The notes: generated by a model from the letters alone, not told the origin. A DNA stretch of 64,000 bases from Tridacna crocea (GCA_943736015.1 OX031065.1:51872992-51936991), one strand, 5' to 3'; positions 22,470 through 33,970 are shown, counted from the first letter of the stretch. Numbers and translations: made by a program.

Positions 22470-22730
22470 TGCACCATGCAAAAAAGGGGCATTCGGATAT
22501 TTGCGTAAAATGCTGTCTCGGATCAGCCTGTGCAGTCCGCACACGCTAATCCGAGACAGCACTTTACGTGTGCATTAAATTTTATGCTACAGTGGACTTG
22601 CCCGCAAACGGAAAATCACATAAAAATCGGAAAGTGTCGTTTCGGATCAGCCTGCGCAAATTGCGCAGGCTGATCCGATACGACACTTTACGCAAATGTC
22701 CAAATGCCCCTTTTTCGCGTGTTACAGGCC
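22470..22730. mobile_element. Family D MITE
   Basis: Both hairpins present; left terminus lost, right CGCGTGTTACAGGCC. Confidence 0.82.
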
Positions 22731-23328
22731 ATATGCTTTGAAGCTGTGTAATTGGGTGTGTCATTATATTTGATACGACAGGTATGGGAATTCATTTATA
22801 GGACTGTACAGTAATAACGTCTGCGTTGCAAAATCTTCTAAGTATCAAGAATCCTTGTTGCATGCATAGAATTTACACAGCCTGTAACATGCTCAACATT
22901 CACGCAGTGTGGGGCTATTGCAGTCCTAGCTTTAAGGCTTTTCAGCCCCTCTGACCTATATAGGGCCTAAGCCCTGTTATAAAGCTGGCCAGTTTTTTCG
23001 ACGTTCCATGTTTCTCTTTCTTCTGTTTAGTGATTGCGAAAGAAACCATACAATGAAAATAAATTGTTTTAAGGTACTGGACCCGTAATAGAAAACAGCT
23101 ATTGTCACTATAATTAATTTTATTCCACAAAATTTGCTATGATTAAAACTGAGTATTATTTAGTATCTTTAACCGAGCCACCTTTTCCTCTTTATATTTA
23201 TGGACTATCAGGAAAATTTATGCCATACTGCACTATAGAAGTATAACTGGTGTACTACCATGATTTTAATCATACTGATTACTTGATATGCTTTGTAGAA
23301 TTGGTTGAGATCTCATGTAGACACGATG
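22731..23328. other. Non-repeat DNA
   Basis: Nothing recognised between a family D and a family C copy. Confidence 0.35.
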
Positions 23329-23514
23329 TGGGTCCGTATTCACAAACCATTCTTAAGAAGAGTCTTTGTCTTACTCTTCAAGATTTTCCAACTGTGAAAG
23401 TAACAGAACTTCTGATTGGCTAAACCGAATGGTTTAGCCAATCAGAAGTTCTCTTACTTTCACAATGACAAAATTCTGAAGAGTAAGACTAAGAATGTTG
23501 GTATATACGGACCA
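23329..23514. mobile_element. Family C MITE
   Basis: Central arms CTTCTGATTGGCTAAACCG and complement are perfect; the right outer arm has a short deletion. Confidence 0.85.
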
Positions 23515-23776
23515 AGATTGCCTCTTCGTTGGTGAGACATGTAGAGAATTGATATACTTCATGAACACCCCACGGATGTAAGGTATTCGTGGCATGGATT
23601 TGGAAGAATTCTTGAATGTAATCGTCATAACACACGTGTGATAGGTAAAAGGAATGAAGTAGAACGAAGTGAACAGTAATATAGAAGTGCTTTAGCACTT
23701 GCAGAACGGTCTCATACGTTCTTATACATCTATTTTTTTCTTTCATAGGGTCTGCAAAGTCTGGTTACGTTGCTGT

Positions 23777-24003
23777 TTAACCCTTTCCCTAACAATCCCT
23801 GGTTTTTACGGGTCTGGAATAGTAGCCTTTTGAAAACATTGTGGGAAAAGGAGAAAATGCTGGTAACCAGCATTTTCTGCTTTTTCCCATGTTTTCTACC
23901 CTATCATAGACAGGAATCATCTTTTCAGCAAGAGTTGAATGGTCGTCTGCAAATGCTTTCAATTTGGTCTAGTCCAAACTTTTGTCGTTTGTGAAAGGGT
24001 TAA
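23777..24003 (-). mobile_element. Family A MITE
   Basis: TTAA ends; core right arm has lost a few bases (CTTTTTCCCATG). Shares its right TTAA with the next fragment. Confidence 0.9.
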
Positions 24004-24069
24004 CTGTCTGCCAAACGACAAAGTTTTAGACTTGTTCAGATTGAAAGCATTTGCAGACGAGAATTTTAA
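24000..24069 (+). mobile_element. Family A left-end fragment between TTAA sites
   Basis: The first 65 bases of the left arm, through GCATTTGCAGACGA, then an abrupt TTAA that begins a family B copy. The fragment at 43248-43330 has the same structure. Confidence 0.75.
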
Positions 24070-24165
24070 CCCATATCCTGCTAAAGAACTGAAATAAAAT
24101 TTACAATTCAATCGTAAAACACCAAAATAGTTATTGCTATTTCAAAGCATGGCCAACTTTATCAT
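24066..24165 (-). mobile_element. Family B long-arm fragment
   Basis: TTAACCCATATCCTGC, then the AT-rich arm; core missing. Confidence 0.65.
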
Positions 24166-24474
24166 GCAAATCAAACCCGGTAACTGTTATTTGACCGCTA
24201 TGTAAGCCAATTAAATTATGAGAGTTTGATCCCTTTTGGCCGTGAAATCGATCACATACGGAATTATATATTGACTGGCGATCTCTGCAAACCCTTTGCA
24301 CTTATAACCCGAATTTCGCGCTTCGAGCGTAGAGGGTTTCAATTTATTGGAAAACAACTCTGCGGGATATCTGGGGTTATAAATTACTGGGGTACCAAAA
24401 TTTGTAGGATTTGTTTTCCTTTCAGGTCTTGCAATTTGATCTACCTCAAATTTTACCGAAAGCACGCGTTTGAA

Positions 24475-24644
24475 AAATTATGGTCAGCTATAGAAATGCT
24501 TTTGACCAGCATTTGCTCTTTTTCAAGCAATGTTGTCATGCCTTAATTGATACAAATTGAATAATTTGAGCCATATTTATTGTGTTGTCTACAACTGCTT
24601 TAAATATTGGGACAGTCATACATTGCCAGTTCCTGAAGAGTTAA
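24475..24644 (-). mobile_element. Family A remnant, decayed
   Basis: GACCAGCATTTGCTC core half and a GTTGTCTACAACTGC arm are visible, ending in TTAA at 24641. Confidence 0.55.
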
Positions 24645-25913
24645 AAAAAAAAGAAAAATATATCCGCAGTACAAGTTTTTTATGATGAGACTATAGCCGG
24701 GGGAAGGACACGAACGCTCGAAATGTAACAGCACATATGTTTACTGCATCTTTGGAATTTTATCTCTGATTTTTTTATCATAATTTTGAATTCAATCTCT
24801 GATACTTTTATTGATTTATCAACAAAAATGGTACAATAGTAAAAATACTTCGGTTGGATATATTTCTGAATAGCTAATATAGCTAACAAAGTTAAGGATA
24901 TTATGAAGAGGCTTCTCTTGTTACAATGTTTTTGAAAACATTAATCTCCAACCTGTTGCATAGAGCTACTACATAGTCAACAGACGCCATTTTATTGTAA
25001 TTGTTTTGCATAGCATCGTCACAAATACATGTACGTACATATATTAGGCTGGGGAAAATGTGGTGGTATATCAGACCACACAGGTATTGTCTGATCAATC
25101 ATAAACAAACCAACCGTATACACATTATATTTTTTTAACCTTTATGTTCAATAGGTCAGTTCTTTTTAAAATAATTTCGTCATTTTTTAGAAGTCAGTGG
25201 TTTTGTGAGCACACAGTAAACAAAAATCAGCCTGCACAATATTGTTGGAAAATCAAAATTATCTTCAGGGAAGTCAGAAAGCTTATATATATTTTTCTTT
25301 AATATGGCGTAGTTTTCAGTCATTTAGAAAATACATTTTAGCCCTTTTTACACTTTTTTAAAGCATCTATCGTATTTTCTTTCTTTTTTCCTGATCGTTT
25401 GTATTGTGCCGGAGTTCTCCGATGATGACCAAGTCTCACTGATAGATAAGACGACTATCGGGTATCTTGATTGGTGTTACGTAATGGTATACATTGATAC
25501 ATTTATACGGGGTAATCGGAAAGAAAGTACATGTATCAGGAAAAAAATCAGACTTCTTTAGGGAGAGGAACTATATAAGCTTTGATGCTTTCGTTTCAAT
25601 CCTTTTCGCAATACATGTTGTTGTAAATGAATGATGTTAGTATATTGAATAAATTAAAACTAAATGTTTAAACTAAGATTATAATTTTTTTACGAGATTA
25701 TTTATAAGGATTTAAAGTCAAGTTTAACAAGATCTTGTAAAAGGAAGTCCAATTTGCCGCCTTCTCTCTTTAGCTTTTTACTTGCAAATGTGTGATGATT
25801 AATGCATTTTCAAAAGTATTTTATGGCGACAGCTCACATATTCAAATCTCCTCGCTATTTTCAATCTGATCACATGTATTTCCTCCCTCTCATGTGTTTT
25901 CAAAAGTCAATAA
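24645..25913. other. AT-rich DNA, longest repeat-poor stretch with 26141-27237
   Basis: No conserved frame; the family A density drops sharply here. Confidence 0.4.
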
Positions 25914-26140
25914 TTAAAAACCTTTTCCCATATGGAGAACTTTTTGACTTCACCAACTTAGAGAAAAAGCAATTTCAGAAAATAAATCAAATGTAGCTAA
26001 ATTGATATTCTTGACTTTAAAAGAGTAGAAAACATTGTAGGAAAAGGAATCAATACTGGATATTGGTATTTCTCCTTTCCTCACAATGTTTTCAAAAGGT
26101 TTTATGCAGGACCGTTGAAATTCGGGAGTAAGCTGTACGG
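25914..26140 (+). mobile_element. Family A remnant, decayed
   Basis: Starts at TTAA; the core is reduced to GAAAACATTGTAGG and CTCACAATGTTTTC arms with a diverged centre. Confidence 0.6.
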
Positions 26141-27237
26141 GTCACATCAATACTCTCAAAACGCAAATTGTTTTCTGCTGATTTCAGTCACACATTGATA
26201 TTGATACGTCGATTTTTTTAAGCCAAAAGAATTTCGACACATAAAATAAAACCGATTCGGCCCAGGATCAGACTGCTTGTTTTGTACAGTTTGTTACTGG
26301 TCTATTGACAGCATAATTATTATAATGATCCAATAGTACAACAAATTCAATCTTCTTTAGAAATAAAGACAAAAAAAAAAGAAAAAAAGAAATAAAAATG
26401 CAATTTAAAGAAATTTATGCTAACTAAATTGAAATTATTTTCCAAAAAGAATTAAAAAAGACGATACTGGGAAAATAATGGTTTTTACAAATCTCTTAAA
26501 AGTTATCACTGATGCAAATAATATACACGTACATGTATAAAAATGATAAATACAGTCATTATATATTTGGACAATGTGTAAAAACAGGATCCAGGTTTAA
26601 CAAAAGAATATAGACAAGGTTATCATGTCATCAGTTCTTATCTTCCCTTTATCCGTTGCTAAATCTTTTCACCCAGCCTTAAAATCTCACTTTGCTCGAT
26701 ACTGCATTTTTATACAAAAATTAACGATAGTGTCGTTTTTAAACTAAAATGGACGCAAGATCTCAATTTAACAAATGTAAACGAATACTTTGATCATAAT
26801 CACAACAAAACATAGAATACTTCAAGACGTTATAGATTTTTTGCTTGCAATTCATTTTTATGTTATTTAGCGTCAAAAACGGCGCAAGAGCAAATTTCTT
26901 AAACCTTTATATAGAAATAAGAAGGAGAATGGGTCAGTAACTTTAAATCAAAATGGACGCAACTTCCCATTTTACTACAGGAATTAAAATTATATTGAAG
27001 TAAAGTAGAGATATTACAGAATACTTCACGACGTTATAGATTTTAATCATTTTAGAAGAAAAATGTGTTTTAGTCGATCGAAAAATTTTCCCTTCTGAAT
27101 CCTATATGACAGGCCGTTATCGGAAATCCTTTCCGACCAGAAGATAATCGATAAGTTCCAAGGAGAGTAACTCTTGCTCGACTTGCAGCTGAAAGTTGGG
27201 GATGTAATGTTTTAGGGGGGAATAATATCTCCTTCGC
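26141..27237. other. AT-rich DNA
   Basis: Two related segments contain AAATGGACGCAA and then ACTTC followed by GACGTTATAGATTTT (26748-26842 and 26950-27043), suggesting an old duplication. No gene seen. Confidence 0.45.
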
Positions 27238-27332
27238 GGGTAGTATAGATCCAAGATCAGACTGCACGTTCTGTGCAGTCTGATCTTGGATCTATACTAC
27301 CCGAAAAAGGTTAGTGGGTCGCGCTTATCAGT
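27238..27332 (-). mobile_element. Family B core with perfect 30-base arms
   Basis: From GGGTAGTATAGATCC at 27238 to its exact complement ending at 27302, arms match fully around GTTCT. The short arm follows, then a repeat N piece. Confidence 0.8.
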
Positions 27333-27400
27333 CTATGCGCAAGCTGACCTGTTCCGAAGCATTTTGCTTCCGTTTAGTTTTCAGCATGACTAAGGACTAA
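27333..27400. repeat. Repeat N, half
   Basis: GCGCAAGCTGACCTGTTCC and GCATTTTGCTTCCG tail. Confidence 0.5.
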
Positions 27401-27688
27401 CCTACCCTATGATTCAGCCGTTTGAAAGGCAAAATGGTCGTTAGAAGGTCCATGGCTATTATCTGACGACTTTGCTGGGTATAATGCATTATGGAGATGT
27501 ATGAACTCGCCTTTTGCCAGAGCAGAGCTCAATTATAATGTTGGTTGATCAATTTATAAACCAGTTCATCAATGTTTACATCTCATTTAATTATGTGCCA
27601 ACAGAAAGATTCTTCACGGGAACTGGTTATTCTCAACTCCTTTTCTGGTTCGCTAGAAACCGGAAGCAATTTGCCTTACGCCCTCTGG

Positions 27689-27918
27689 TTAACTCTTTTA
27701 CAAAACGACAAATTTATAGGTTATTCCAATTTGAAAGCATTTGCAGACGACAACATAGATATGACTGAAAGGTTAAATATCCTATGGGAAGGGTAGAAAG
27801 CGTTGTGTGAAAAGGAGTAAAATGCTGGTTACCAGCATTTTTTCCTTTTCCCACAATGTTTTCAAAAGGCTTCTACCTCAGGGTCGTCAAAAGTCGTCAT
27901 TGTGTGGTTAATGATTAA
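27689..27918 (+). mobile_element. Family A MITE
   Basis: TTAA at both ends. A G-rich part of the left core arm is changed (GTTGTGTGAAAAGG). Confidence 0.88.
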
Positions 27919-28009
27919 CTCTCAGAACAAAGAAGTTAAAGCTAGAATGTGCTTTAGTAGACAGTTTATATTCAGATATGAGCAGCCTCCCTATTCCAAA
28001 GCATTTTGA

Positions 28010-28120
28010 ATCCAGGGGCCGTATTTACGAACCATTTTAACTTATATTCTTAGCCTAAATCGAGGAAAGTAACACATACATAAGGTTACATTTGAATTCA
28101 GGGAATTCTGTAGAGTTAGA
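28010..28120. mobile_element. Family C remnant
   Basis: CGTATTTACGAACCATTTTA end and decayed arms; CCAAT centre deleted. Confidence 0.45.
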
Positions 28121-28205
28121 CCAAGGCTATGATGTAGAATGGCTAATGAGTAAGAAAGCTACTGTTTTTGATGTCAATTTCAAGGCAAGCCATTTGATAG
28201 GCTGA

Positions 28206-28530
28206 GAAGTTCTGTCTCGGACTTTCTGTTTCAGGCGTTCTGTCTCGTACCGGTCACAGGCGTTCTGTCTCGGGCTTCTTGGTCCGTATTCACCAACCAT
28301 TCTTAAGAACGCTCTTTGCCTCATCCTCCAGAATGTCCTCCATTTGTAAGCAGCACAACTTCTGATTGGCTAAACCGAATAGTTTAGCCAATCAGAAGTT
28401 GTGTTACTTACAAATTTAGAAAACATTGGAGAATAAGACTAAGAACATTCTCAAGAATGGTTAGTGAATACGGGCCCCTGTCTCAGGCGTTCTGTCTCGG
28501 ACTTCCTGTCTCAGGCGTTCTGTCTTGGAC
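28206..28530 (-). repeat. Short tandem repeats beside the Tc1 fragment, split by a family C element
   Basis: Variants of CAGGCGTTCTGTCTCGG recur at 28230-28275 and again at 28483-28530. The array is interrupted by the family C copy at 28279-28479, and the flanks join smoothly when that copy is removed. It may have grown from the decayed coding end of the Tc1 gene. Confidence 0.6.
28279..28479. mobile_element. Family C MITE inside the Tc1-adjacent repeats
   Basis: Complete copy; central GGCTAAACCG arms perfect; right end CGGGCCC. Confidence 0.88.
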
Positions 28531-28905
28531 GTTCTGCGCACTAGATTCTGCCGATGACGTCGTCGTTAAACCTGTCCCTTATACAGCCGTCTGCAGTGGA
28601 TTCTGCAATCTCTTAATTGCCTAGCCACTTTCCTTGCATTGGTATGCCTGCGATGGCGACCTCGTATCAAATTTGCCATGGAAATTGCTGTAACAAAACG
28701 ATCTTGGAGGTGACGCTGCTGGATGCAGATATCTTGACGTCGCGTAGTTATACGGGGTTGGCCTGGAAAACTACCCGTAGGCAAGAAACGCTATTAAAGT
28801 CGAGTTGATTGGTGCACGTTGAAACGCCTTGCACCAATCCTTTTGGCTCGTGCCAGCTTGCAATAACCCAACAATTTGATTACGTAAATCTTGGAGCCTT
28901 GGCAT
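28490..28905 (-). pseudogene. Tc1-like transposase, N-terminal fragment, frameshifted
   Basis: Read on the minus strand from the ATG at 28905, the translation begins MPRLQDLRNQIVGLLQAGTS, matching the start of the paired-like DNA-binding domain of Tc1-family transposases. After about 35 codons the frame shifts near 28795, and the next frame (down to 28566) reads GQPRITTRRQDICIQQRHL and later ARKVARQLRDCRIHCRR, the second helix-turn-helix segment and GRPR-like hinge of the family. A stop follows at 28566; HRQN-like residues continue to about 28530. The catalytic DDE domain is absent, replaced by a short tandem repeat (28206-28278 and 28478-28530). With a frameshift, a stop and no catalytic part it is a dead copy. 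Family is secure from the motif order; subfamily is not. Confidence 0.8.
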
Positions 28906-29083
28906 TTTTTTTTACGTATGAATGGAAACAATTCAATTCTCTTGGTACGAGTAAATGTAATCCTGTCGATATGGCTGTATAACGAGAATATCTAAATACA
29001 CATAGACATTGACTATTATTACTGAATAGGTTTTTTTTTCTCAATTTTGTGCACGTGCATGCCGTTATTATTTTGTGAACCGG

Positions 29084-29260
29084 AATTTCCTCCATTACCC
29101 ACAATGTTTTAAAAGCTCCTCTTCCTCAGGGTCCTCAAAACACAAGATCGTTTGGCAAAGATTTAGCGTTTTTTTTTTTTATTTTACCCACAATGTTTTT
29201 CAAAAGCGTTCTTCATCGGCGGTCCTTGAAACACGAGATTGTTTGGCAAGCAGTTGGTAT
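29084..29260 (+). mobile_element. Two family A right halves in tandem
   Basis: CCCACAATGTTTT plus the CCTCAGGG and GTTTGGCAA arm occurs at 29098-29165 and again at 29188-29258. No left half is present for either. Confidence 0.65.
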
Positions 29261-29472
29261 TTAACACTTATCCTGGAAACTGAGTTCAATAAAACTTTAA
29301 AGCCGATGTTTATTAAAGCCCAGAAAATCTTATTTCAACCTTTTTTTGAGAAAAGATTTTGTATCGGACAGTGTAGTTGCAAGATCAGACTGCACGTTCT
29401 GTGCAGTCTGATCTTGCATCTACATTGTCCGCAAAGGATCAGTGAGTCGTGTTTAGCAGCCAGTAGGTTTAT
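29261..29472 (-). mobile_element. Family B MITE
   Basis: TTAA at 29261, right end TTAT. The variant core GTAGTTGCAAGATC is matched by a compensating GATCTTGCATCTAC in the opposite arm. Confidence 0.85.
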
Positions 29473-29930
29473 TTTAACAGTGATTTTTAACAAAAACCCT
29501 TCGGAACTTCATATCTAATTTCGGCTTGACGATGTCCATACCATTTCTGTTGGCACTCTGCGGATTACAAATAGCAAGAATTCGTTGACCTTGAGTCGTT
29601 TACAATAAAATATGTCCTGCAGGGTAATGGATGACTTATCGGAGGCTTTACCTATCCCTATCTATAGCGTCTAACCTTCTGACCTGTGTCTAGAATACTG
29701 GATGATTTTGTACGAAAACATCGTGTTGGACTGTTTGTAGAACACGTGTCTGGTATTTCGAAATGTTGCAGATGCATTCCACGCTGAGATGTCAATCTTT
29801 TTGCTTTGCTCTTCGTCGTAGTTGTTGCGGGTTTTTGTAAACACGTTTACGACCTTTTTGCTCTACAGGGTGTCCAAAAAGTATGGGTACATCGAAAAAA
29901 ATGAGCCATATTTTTTAAAAGAAAAACAAA

Positions 29931-30242
29931 TTAAATTCTAATAGTGATAAATATTATTTCAACATGGTTTCCAGCATTTTCAATGCATAATTTGATGCAC
30001 TTTGCAAAATTCAGGTGAACTCGATGGAATAGTTGTGTGTTGCCGCCGATTTCAGCACACTGACTGGTTATGCGTTCTCTCATGTGGTTAAAATCTGTAA
30101 TCTTCATCGAGCACACTTTCTCTTTTAGCAACCCCCCCCCCCCCCCACCCCAATCTCTAACAGCAGTAGCAAAATGAGCAGGGTCCCCATCCTTCTGAAA
30201 GCAATCCGGAAGTCCCTTGCCCTGGCGCTCAATCTGAGGCAT
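29931..30242 (-). pseudogene. Mariner/IS630-like transposase, C-terminal end
   Basis: The minus-strand frame contains FQKDGDPAHFATAVRDW, which corresponds to the F-Q-x-D-G-x-P-A-H segment around the second catalytic Asp of the DDE domain. It is followed by LKEKV, then ITDFNHMRERIT and LCIENAGNHVE, the usual C-terminal tail of this transposase group. A run of glycine codons from the poly-C tract (30131-30149) replaces the W-PPRSPDL-type segment carrying the third catalytic acidic residue. The N-terminal DNA-binding domain and first Asp are missing. About 100 residues remain of a protein normally near 340. Confidence 0.75.
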
Positions 30243-30289
30243 TCATTTGTCTCTCACCATGTTAATATATATATATAAGTCACTTTTCC

Positions 30290-30415
30290 CTACTGGATTG
30301 GAAGAAGAGATCATTCAGAGTGGTCCCCTCGTTCACCAGACCTTTCTTCCCTTTTTTCTGGGTATGCTAAAAGAGAAAGTGAAGACAATGTAGACCTCTT
30401 CCATGAGTTCACCTG
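30290..30415 (+). pseudogene. Second, inverted piece of the same transposase C-terminus
   Basis: On the plus strand around 30318 the translation gives WSPRSPDL, the conserved segment before the last catalytic residue of IS630/mariner transposases, and later MLKEKV followed by a stop. It lies head-to-head with the minus-strand piece at 29931-30242 and keeps the segment that piece has lost. Confidence 0.65.
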
Positions 30416-30784
30416 AATTTTGAAAAGTGCATCAAATTATGCATTGAAAATGATAAAAATTAGAATAGAATTAAATTGTTTTGCTTAAAAAAGATGTTTT
30501 TTACTTTGTACCCAGACTTTATGGATGCCCTGTACATCTTTTTGTCCGCACAATCAACAGCGGCAGAAGCAGATAGATAGAACTAATGATGTTAATTTCA
30601 AATCCTTTTAAGCGTTTAGGTCGTGTTAAATTGATGCTTCTTTCTATCTTGTAGCAGACGTGTTAGTATTTTTAGCGTTAAATATTTTAAAGATTACCGC
30701 TGTTGTTTAATTTCTTGGCATTCACTGGAGACGTATATCACTTAATACGTGTATCAATAGAACAGCGAATGATGTGAACCGAGA

Positions 30785-30932
30785 CCAGGGTCAATAATTA
30801 CCGACCATTCTTACGATCACTTTTGGTCTTCTTCTGAGGCTAAATTTGAAATGGTTTAGCCAATCAGAAGTTGCGTTACATTCTACATCTAGAATCAGAG
30901 TGAAATTAAGAATGATAAATGAAGACGGACCT
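30785..30932. mobile_element. Family C remnant
   Basis: CAGGGTCAATAATTACCGACC start; only one CCAAT-box half (GTTTAGCCAATCAGAAG) remains. Confidence 0.6.
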
Positions 30933-31436
30933 AGCTGCTAGCTGCACTAATGTATGTGTGGCAACGCTATCTTACACGCATCGTATTTGCACTCTGGACT
31001 TCACCAACGCTGTTCAAAAAACGAAACGGAAGTCTGTGTTTATACCCAGGAGATTTGCAAGCACATAGCACTAAAACCAACAAAATAATTTGGCTCATGG
31101 CATTTCTAGAAGTTTTACAACCTTTGGATATCTTGTGACCAAATTTCTTTAATTGTGCTTTTAATTGCACCTGTTCGGATGTTTGAATGACCTCAAAGAT
31201 AGTCTGTATGAGCAGTCTGATTTTGACCAATATTATTCGCAAAAAAATGTTTGTAACCAGCATGTCAAGGGTAGATATAAGCCACTAAACCCTACAAGCT
31301 ATTTCGGCTTCTACAAGTTTTTACTAAGTTTAGACATACTGTGACCGAATTCCTTTCGTTTCATATTCCGACGTTACACCCCCCACCCCCGATTTTGATA
31401 TCGTGTCAAAATTCAGCGCATACAACTTCTCGACAA

Positions 31437-31622
31437 AAAGCCCATTACCAAGCAATCTCGTGTTTTAACGACCCCTGAAAGGAGCCTTTTGAAAACATTG
31501 TGAGAAAGGGAGAATTTTTTTTCTATCCTGTCAAACCTCATTATTTGAGCAAAATTTATTGAGTTGTCTGCAGTTGCTTTTAACTTGGACCAGTCTTTTG
31601 GCAAAGAGTAAATGGAAAAAGT
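31437..31622 (-). mobile_element. Family A MITE with core collapsed
   Basis: Both arms are present but the dyad has been reduced to its left arm, followed by a T-run at 31515-31522. Confidence 0.75.
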
Positions 31623-31811
31623 GGATTGTGAAAATCAAAGTAATTGTTCGAGACAAATAATTCTTCAAAGTCAATATGGGGAAAAGATCCATTGCAACTC
31701 CTGCAATATAAGATTGATTAAAAACAGTGACAGGTGGATGCATAAACGTTCAAGATCTACTTCTTGAAAACAAGTGCGCAGTAGAAAACTTCGAAAATAT
31801 CGTCGTAAAAT

Positions 31812-32073
31812 GGTTTGCAACATGCGAAAAGGGGACATTTGGACCTTTGCGTAAAGTGTCGTCTCGGATTAGCCTGCGCTGTCCGCGCAGGCTAATCCGT
31901 GACGGCACTTTACGTCGACAGTTTTTTTCCAGTAGACTTGTGCAAAACAGAAAATTAGAAAAAGAAAAGCCGGAAAAGTGTCGTCTCGGATTAACCTGTG
32001 CGGACTGCGCAGGCTAATCCGAGACCACAATTTACGCAAATGTCCGAATGTCGCATTTTGCATGTTACAGGCC
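31812..32073. mobile_element. Family D MITE
   Basis: Complete with both ends and both hairpins. Confidence 0.85.
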
Positions 32074-32099
32074 GTAATTATAATCGACACTTGTCAAGC

Positions 32100-32293
32100 G
32101 TAACCCTTTAACAGACAATCCTGCATTTTTACGACCCAACAGAACAAGCCCATCGAAAATAGTGTGGGAAAAGAGGAAAATGCTGGTAACCAGCCCTCCT
32201 AAAGTCGAGTTCATTCATTTGATTCACGGTTAATTTGTTATCCGCAAGTGCTTTCCATTTGAAGAACTATAAACTTTTGTCTTTTAGTATAGA
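32100..32293 (-). mobile_element. Family A MITE, core right arm deleted
   Basis: Left arm and core centre are clear; the sequence jumps from CTGGTAACCAGC straight to the GAGTTCATTCATTTGA arm. Confidence 0.75.
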
Positions 32294-32384
32294 ATTTGGA
32301 GCATTTGCTTCCTTATGCTATATTTTCGGAAGTAGCCAGAAATCAGTTGTTACTGACAAGAAATCGTCTGCAGAGGACATTTAG

Positions 32385-32612
32385 TTAACCCATTACCAGA
32401 TGACAATATTTTAGGCTGGTCCAAATTGAAAGCATTTGCAGACGACAATATAAAAGTGACTGAAAATTTGAAATTTGGTTTGTGAAGGTAGAAAACATTG
32501 TGGGAAAATGAGAAAATGCTGGTTACAAGCATTTCCTCCTTTTTCCACAATGTTTTCCAAAGGCTTATTTCTCAGGGTTGTCAAAAGTAGGGATTGTGTG
32601 GTAATGGGTTAA
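32385..32612 (+). mobile_element. Family A MITE, first of a TTAA-sharing pair
   Basis: Full length. The right TTAA at 32609-32612 is also the left TTAA of the next copy. Confidence 0.9.
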
Positions 32613-32836
32613 CTTTTTACTGAACAATTATTATATTTAACGATCTGGAAGACAGCTGAAAAAAAAAACATTGTGCGAAAGGAGAAAAAGGTGAAAATTC
32701 ACCATTTTTTCCTATTCCTACAATTTTTTCTAATTACCCATGAAAAGAAATTATGTTTTGTGTCACATTTATTTTATCGTGTGCGAATGCTTTGAGTTTG
32801 GACACGTTCTAAATTAGGTCTTTTGGTGAAGGATAA
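32609..32836 (-). mobile_element. Family A-like MITE with a third core type
   Basis: Keeps the outer arms (CATTGTGCGAAAGGAG, GTGCGAATGCTTTGAG), but the centre is GGTGAAAATTCACC. Right end ATAA. Confidence 0.75.
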
Positions 32837-33268
32837 TTGGGCGTGTAACGATACTGGAAGAATAAAGGAAAGGGACAGTCTGGACGTATAGAACTTGCTT
32901 ACAGATGTTGATCATGTTCTGACGAGCTGTTCGCCACATTTTATCCCAATTAATGTCTGCCGAAATCTTGTCATTGGCATACAACTGCATTCGTCTGCGT
33001 TGCACCATAACTGGGTCCATAAAGACATTTAGTTTTAGTGTTCAGATATACATCTCAACAACGTCTGTTCATGGTCCTTGGCCGTTAGTCGCAGCAGGCG
33101 CGTATTTTCCCCGACCATCCTGTATGAAAAGCTTGAGTATTTAATCTATAGTTAGTTTCAGGATTTGCCGAGACACCACACTCAACGTTTCAGCTAACAG
33201 GAATTTATGATTAGAATTTCTCTTTAACCGGAAACAAACAAAGGCATTGGGAAAATGTTTCCTCGATC

Positions 33269-33499
33269 TTCAACTCTTTACCAAACGGCAAAATTTTATA
33301 TTGTTCCAAATTGATTTAGCACTTGCAGGCGACAAATTAAATGTAACTCAAGACTTGAAATTTTCTTCCAGCAGGGAAGAAAACATTGTGGGAAAAGGAA
33401 AAAGTGCTGGTTACCAGCATTTTCTCCTTTTCCCACAATGTTTTCAAAGGCTGCTATCTCAGGGTTGGAAAAACCAGGAATTGTTTGCTATAAGTTTAA
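33269..33499 (+). mobile_element. Family A MITE
   Basis: Left end TTCA, right TTAA; core intact; a GCAGGCGACAAATTAAATG left arm variant. Confidence 0.88.
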
Positions 33500-33869
33500 T
33501 CAAAGAATGAAAATAAAACTATTGTGTTGGCTCAAAGACAAAGCCCAAAGTTATTAAAGTTGAGCGAAGAAAATTATTTGCAGTCATTTGACTACAATGT
33601 TTGTCTGCTTGTTGGCTTTGTCGTGCTATTCAAGAGCAAAGAAAAGGTTCAATGGGGTTGTTTTCATTTCTGTAATTTTCTAGAGTATAATATCCTATAC
33701 CTATACATATTTCGGCATGATATCTGTTCCGCGTGACCATAGTTATTTCATATACTGCTAATGTTCTTAAAAGTGTGCAATGATGGAAAAAGCAGTTTCT
33801 CTTGGTTTTATATCTAAATATCATTTTTCTGGGGTCTCGTGCATTGCATTTTTATGAAAAGGTTACTAT

Positions 33870-33970
33870 AAGTTTGTAAACTTTCGTGCTTTTTGAAGGA
33901 AGTTCATCAATGTTATCGCTGCTTTAAAGTTTTTGAACTTGCTTCAAAAAGCACGAAAGTTTACAAACTT
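33870..33970. repeat. Inverted repeat M
   Basis: AAGTTTGTAAACTTTCGTGC to the exact complement ending at 33970; arms about 29 bases perfect, extending imperfectly to 39. Confidence 0.8.

Larger units (their letters stand above)
29866..30532. mobile_element. Mariner/IS630-like element with inverted-duplicated ends
   Basis: The left end reads CAGGGTGTCCAAAAAGT and the right end is its inverted, diverged match (GGATGCCCTG). Both are flanked by TA (29864-29865 and 30533-30534), the target duplicated by Tc1/mariner elements. The match between the ends is far longer than a terminal repeat: about 170 bases at 29866-30040 recur inverted at 30400-30532, and transposase C-terminal sequence is present in both orientations. 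It therefore looks like a fold-back of one transposon end. A poly-C tract and an AT run lie inside. Confidence 0.75.
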
